Shown here: piece by piece, positions 6,532 through 7,695 of the stretch
How the letters are laid out: every line of letters starts with the position of its first letter
Numbering within the stretch: position 1 is the stretch's first letter
Assembly: GCA_028275265.1 (NCBI GenBank)
Contig: JAPWUZ010000115.1
Coordinates: forward strand, 1 to 7,695
DNA length: 7,695 nt
Direction: 5' to 3'
DNA from: Armatimonadota bacterium
Lineage (GTDB): Bacteria > Armatimonadota > HRBIN16
Translations under genes and position numbers: made by a program
Notes under the pieces: model-generated
The model's input: only the letters and a program-made list of their open reading frames with translations
Database searches by the model: none
Told to the model about the DNA's origin: nothing

Positions 6532-6641
6532 CGCTTCCTCTCGGAAAGACCCCGCACGCGGGCAAAAGTTGCGTTCACCACACAGATTCGCGTTGCCTGA
6601 AGAGCAAACCTGCGGATGAGTCAAAAACGCAGTGCCCTTCC

Positions 6642-6671
6642 TTGTTTCATCTGCTTCCTGCCATGTATAAT
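6642..6671 (+). promoter_or_regulatory. Sigma70-like promoter for the ABC permease gene
   Basis: TTGTTT (6642-6647) and a perfect TATAAT (6666-6671) are separated by 18 bp. Transcription should begin near 6678, giving a leader of about 155 nt before the ATG at 6833. The 301-bp divergent gap (6532-6832) must also carry the promoter of the TPR/GIDE-lemA operon, but on the minus strand I see only weak candidates (TATTAT at 6673-6668 without a good -35). Confidence 0.65.
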
Positions 6672-6704
6672 AAGGTGGTAACATCCGCATCCGGTGGTTT
6701 GCTT

Positions 6705-6720
6705 GCCTGAAGTGTCAGGT
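6705..6720 (+). other. Hairpin 1 in the permease leader
   Basis: GCCTGA, loop AGTG, TCAGGT forms a stem of five Watson-Crick pairs plus a closing G-U. Its 5' arm, CCTGA, could instead pair with TCAGG at 6787-6791 near the end of the leader, so two mutually exclusive folds are possible. No U-run follows. Confidence 0.45.
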
Positions 6721-6729
6721 GCCTCTTGC

Positions 6730-6745
6730 GCCCGGGATACCGGGC
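6730..6745 (+). other. Hairpin 2 in the permease leader
   Basis: GCCCGG, loop GATA, CCGGGC is a perfect 6-bp GC stem. It is flanked by CTCTTG and CAAAGAG (6723-6728 and 6751-6757), which can pair with one bulge and extend the helix. Only three T residues follow, so as an intrinsic terminator it would be weak. Together with hairpin 1 and a possible GGGCAGG/CCTTTGCCC stem at 6761-6784, it makes the leader look structured. Confidence 0.5.
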
Positions 6746-6800
6746 TTTGACAAAGAGAGCGGGCAGGTGACTTCCCCTTTGCCCGGTCAGGGGTGTGCAT

Positions 6801-6851
6801 ATGGTGCGCCTTCATCACGTGTTGGAGAACTCATGCCGATGCAATTTCTGA
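6801..6851 (+). other. Possible 16-codon leader ORF overlapping the permease start
   Basis: ATG at 6801 opens a 16-codon frame (MVRLHHVLENSCRCNF, TGA at 6849-6851) with AGGGG seven bases upstream. It ends 19 bases inside the permease gene, in another frame. It could couple or attenuate translation of the permease. Its length is within chance expectation and nothing in the peptide is diagnostic, so this is a candidate only. Confidence 0.2.
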
Positions 6852-7695
6852 AATCGCCAATCTATGAGCTCAAACAAACGACCCGAGAGTTTCGGTGGAG
6901 CGATGCTTTCGTGTTGCTGACCATCACGGCATTGCTCTATCTGGGCGTGCATTTTGGTTTTCATGCGCCGGAGGTGGTCAAAGGCCCCGGCATTGTGCTT
7001 CACCCTGCCGCTCTGCCCTACTATGCGTTCCGCTCGGTGATACGCATGGGGGCGGCGTACCTGCTGTCGCTGCTGTTCACGCTGGTTTACGGCTACGCGG
7101 CAGCGCGCAGCCGTCGGGCGGAGCAGATTCTGTTGCCCACTCTGGACGTGCTGCAGAGTGTGCCGATACTCTCTTTCCTGCCTGTGGTGCTGCTGGGGCT
7201 GAGCGCGGTGATGCACGAGCGACTGGCGGCGGAACTGGCTTCGATCGTGCTTATCTTCACCAGCCAGGTGTGGAACATGACCTTTTCGTGGTATCAGTCG
7301 TTGACCACCCTGCCCAGAGACCTGCGAGAGGCGGCGGAGATCCTGCGATTGAACTGGTGGCTGAGGATGCGCAAACTGGAACTCCCCTTCGGCGCGATTG
7401 GGCTTATCTGGAACAGCATGATGAGCTGGGCGGGGGGATGGTTCTTCCTAATGGCAGCGGAGATATTCACGGTCGGCGAACGGGACTATCGCCTGCCCGG
7501 GCTGGGCGCATACCTGCGTGAGGCTTCCCACCGCGGCGATGTCGCCGCCATCCTGTGGGGGCTGGGCACGCTGGTGCTGGTGATTGTGCTGCTGGACCAG
7601 CTGGTATGGCGACCGCTGGTGGCGTGGAGCGAAAAGTTCAAACTGGAGATGGTCGAACAGGAGACGCACGCCAGCTCGTGGTTTTACGACATGCT
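6833..7695 (+). CDS. ABC transporter permease, duplicated anion-transport type (COG4986-like), 3' end beyond window
   Basis: This is an inner-membrane permease of a binding-protein-dependent ABC transporter of the nitrate/taurine-like class; the substrate is not determinable here. The frame is open to the window edge (287 complete codons). The first membrane helix is about 24-41 (DAFVLLTITALLYLGVHF), then a periplasmic segment and PYYAFRSVIRMGAAYLLSLLFTLVYGYAAAR (63-92). LDVLQSVPILSFLPVVLLGL (104-123) is highly characteristic of the family. The ATPase-contacting EAA loop starts EAAEILRLNWWLRMRKLELPFG (166-187), then WNSMMSWAGGWFFLMAAEIF (193-212) and LDQLVWRPLVAWSEKF (254-269). In the COG4986 family, as I remember it, two such permease units are fused in one protein of about 550-600 residues, so the second unit and an ATPase gene should follow to the right. 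The start is the ATG at 6833 with GGAG five bases upstream; a second ATG follows two codons later. Confidence 0.88.
   Translation, partial: MPMQFLKSPIYELKQTTREFRWSDAFVLLTITALLYLGVHFGFHAPEVVKGPGIVLHPAALPYYAFRSVIRMGAAYLLSLLFTLVYGYAAARSRRAEQILLPTLDVLQSVPILSFLPVVLLGLSAVMHERLAAELASIVLIFTSQVWNMTFSWYQSLTTLPRDLREAAEILRLNWWLRMRKLELPFGAIGLIWNSMMSWAGGWFFLMAAEIFTVGERDYRLPGLGAYLREASHRGDVAAILWGLGTLVLVIVLLDQLVWRPLVAWSEKFKLEMVEQETHASSWFYDM

Noticed and set aside
6532..6690. N-terminal extension of the TPR/GIDE protein to the ATG at 6690
   Set aside because: The added 53 residues are not protein-like, would bury the obvious signal peptide, and the ATG at 6531 has a good Shine-Dalgarno.
6678..6832. Known riboswitch classes (TPP, cobalamin, M-box, fluoride, guanidine) in the permease leader
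   Set aside because: I compared by eye with the conserved cores I remember and found no match on either strand; only an unassigned structured leader can be claimed.
6895..7521. Plus-strand open frame inside the permease region
   Set aside because: It is an alternative frame of the permease gene; its translation shows no membrane helices or family motifs, while the frame from 6833 matches the ABC permease pattern throughout.

Overview
The window reads as ordinary chromosomal DNA from a GC-rich, diderm (Gram-negative type) bacterium. A TolC-family outer-membrane efflux protein implies an outer membrane. Clear sigma70-type promoters, good Shine-Dalgarno sites and tight operon spacing all fit a bacterial chromosome. 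I could not fix the phylum from sequence alone; something like Armatimonadota is a weak guess only. Five of the six gene ends visible here use TAG and one uses TGA.

Layout: (1) positions 1-1196, plus strand, hold the 3' part of a TolC-like outer-membrane protein gene. Its single reading frame is intact except for two in-frame stops (TAG at 54-56, TAA at 609-611), so it looks like a young pseudogene. (2) 1197-1757, minus strand, is a 186-residue protein of unknown function with a DUF4177-like C-terminus. It converges on the TolC gene with no base between the two stop codons, and it has its own perfect-consensus promoter (TTGACA, 17 bp, TATAAT) and a leader of about 120 nt. (3) 1989-4393, minus strand, is a two-gene operon: a 508-residue radical SAM protein with a SPASM-like cysteine-rich C-terminus, then an ammonia-dependent NAD synthetase (nadE) whose TTG start lies inside the radical SAM gene. 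(4) 4582-6531, minus strand, is a second two-gene operon: a secreted/membrane protein with TPR repeats and a GIDE/BAM-like domain, followed 12 bp later by LemA. (5) From 6833 to the window end, plus strand, runs the N-terminal half of a duplicated ABC anion-transporter permease (COG4986-like). It is preceded by a sigma70-like promoter and a leader of about 155 nt with hairpins and a possible 16-codon leader ORF.

Functional reading: the TPR-GIDE/LemA pair is a known kind of membrane neighbourhood of uncertain role. The radical SAM/NadE pair is a translationally overlapping unit; that the radical SAM enzyme works in or near NAD metabolism is inference. I see no mobile element, CRISPR array, tRNA or rRNA. 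The points that most deserve follow-up are the doubly interrupted TolC gene, the radical SAM-NadE coupling with the enlarged NadE, and the structured leader of the permease gene.
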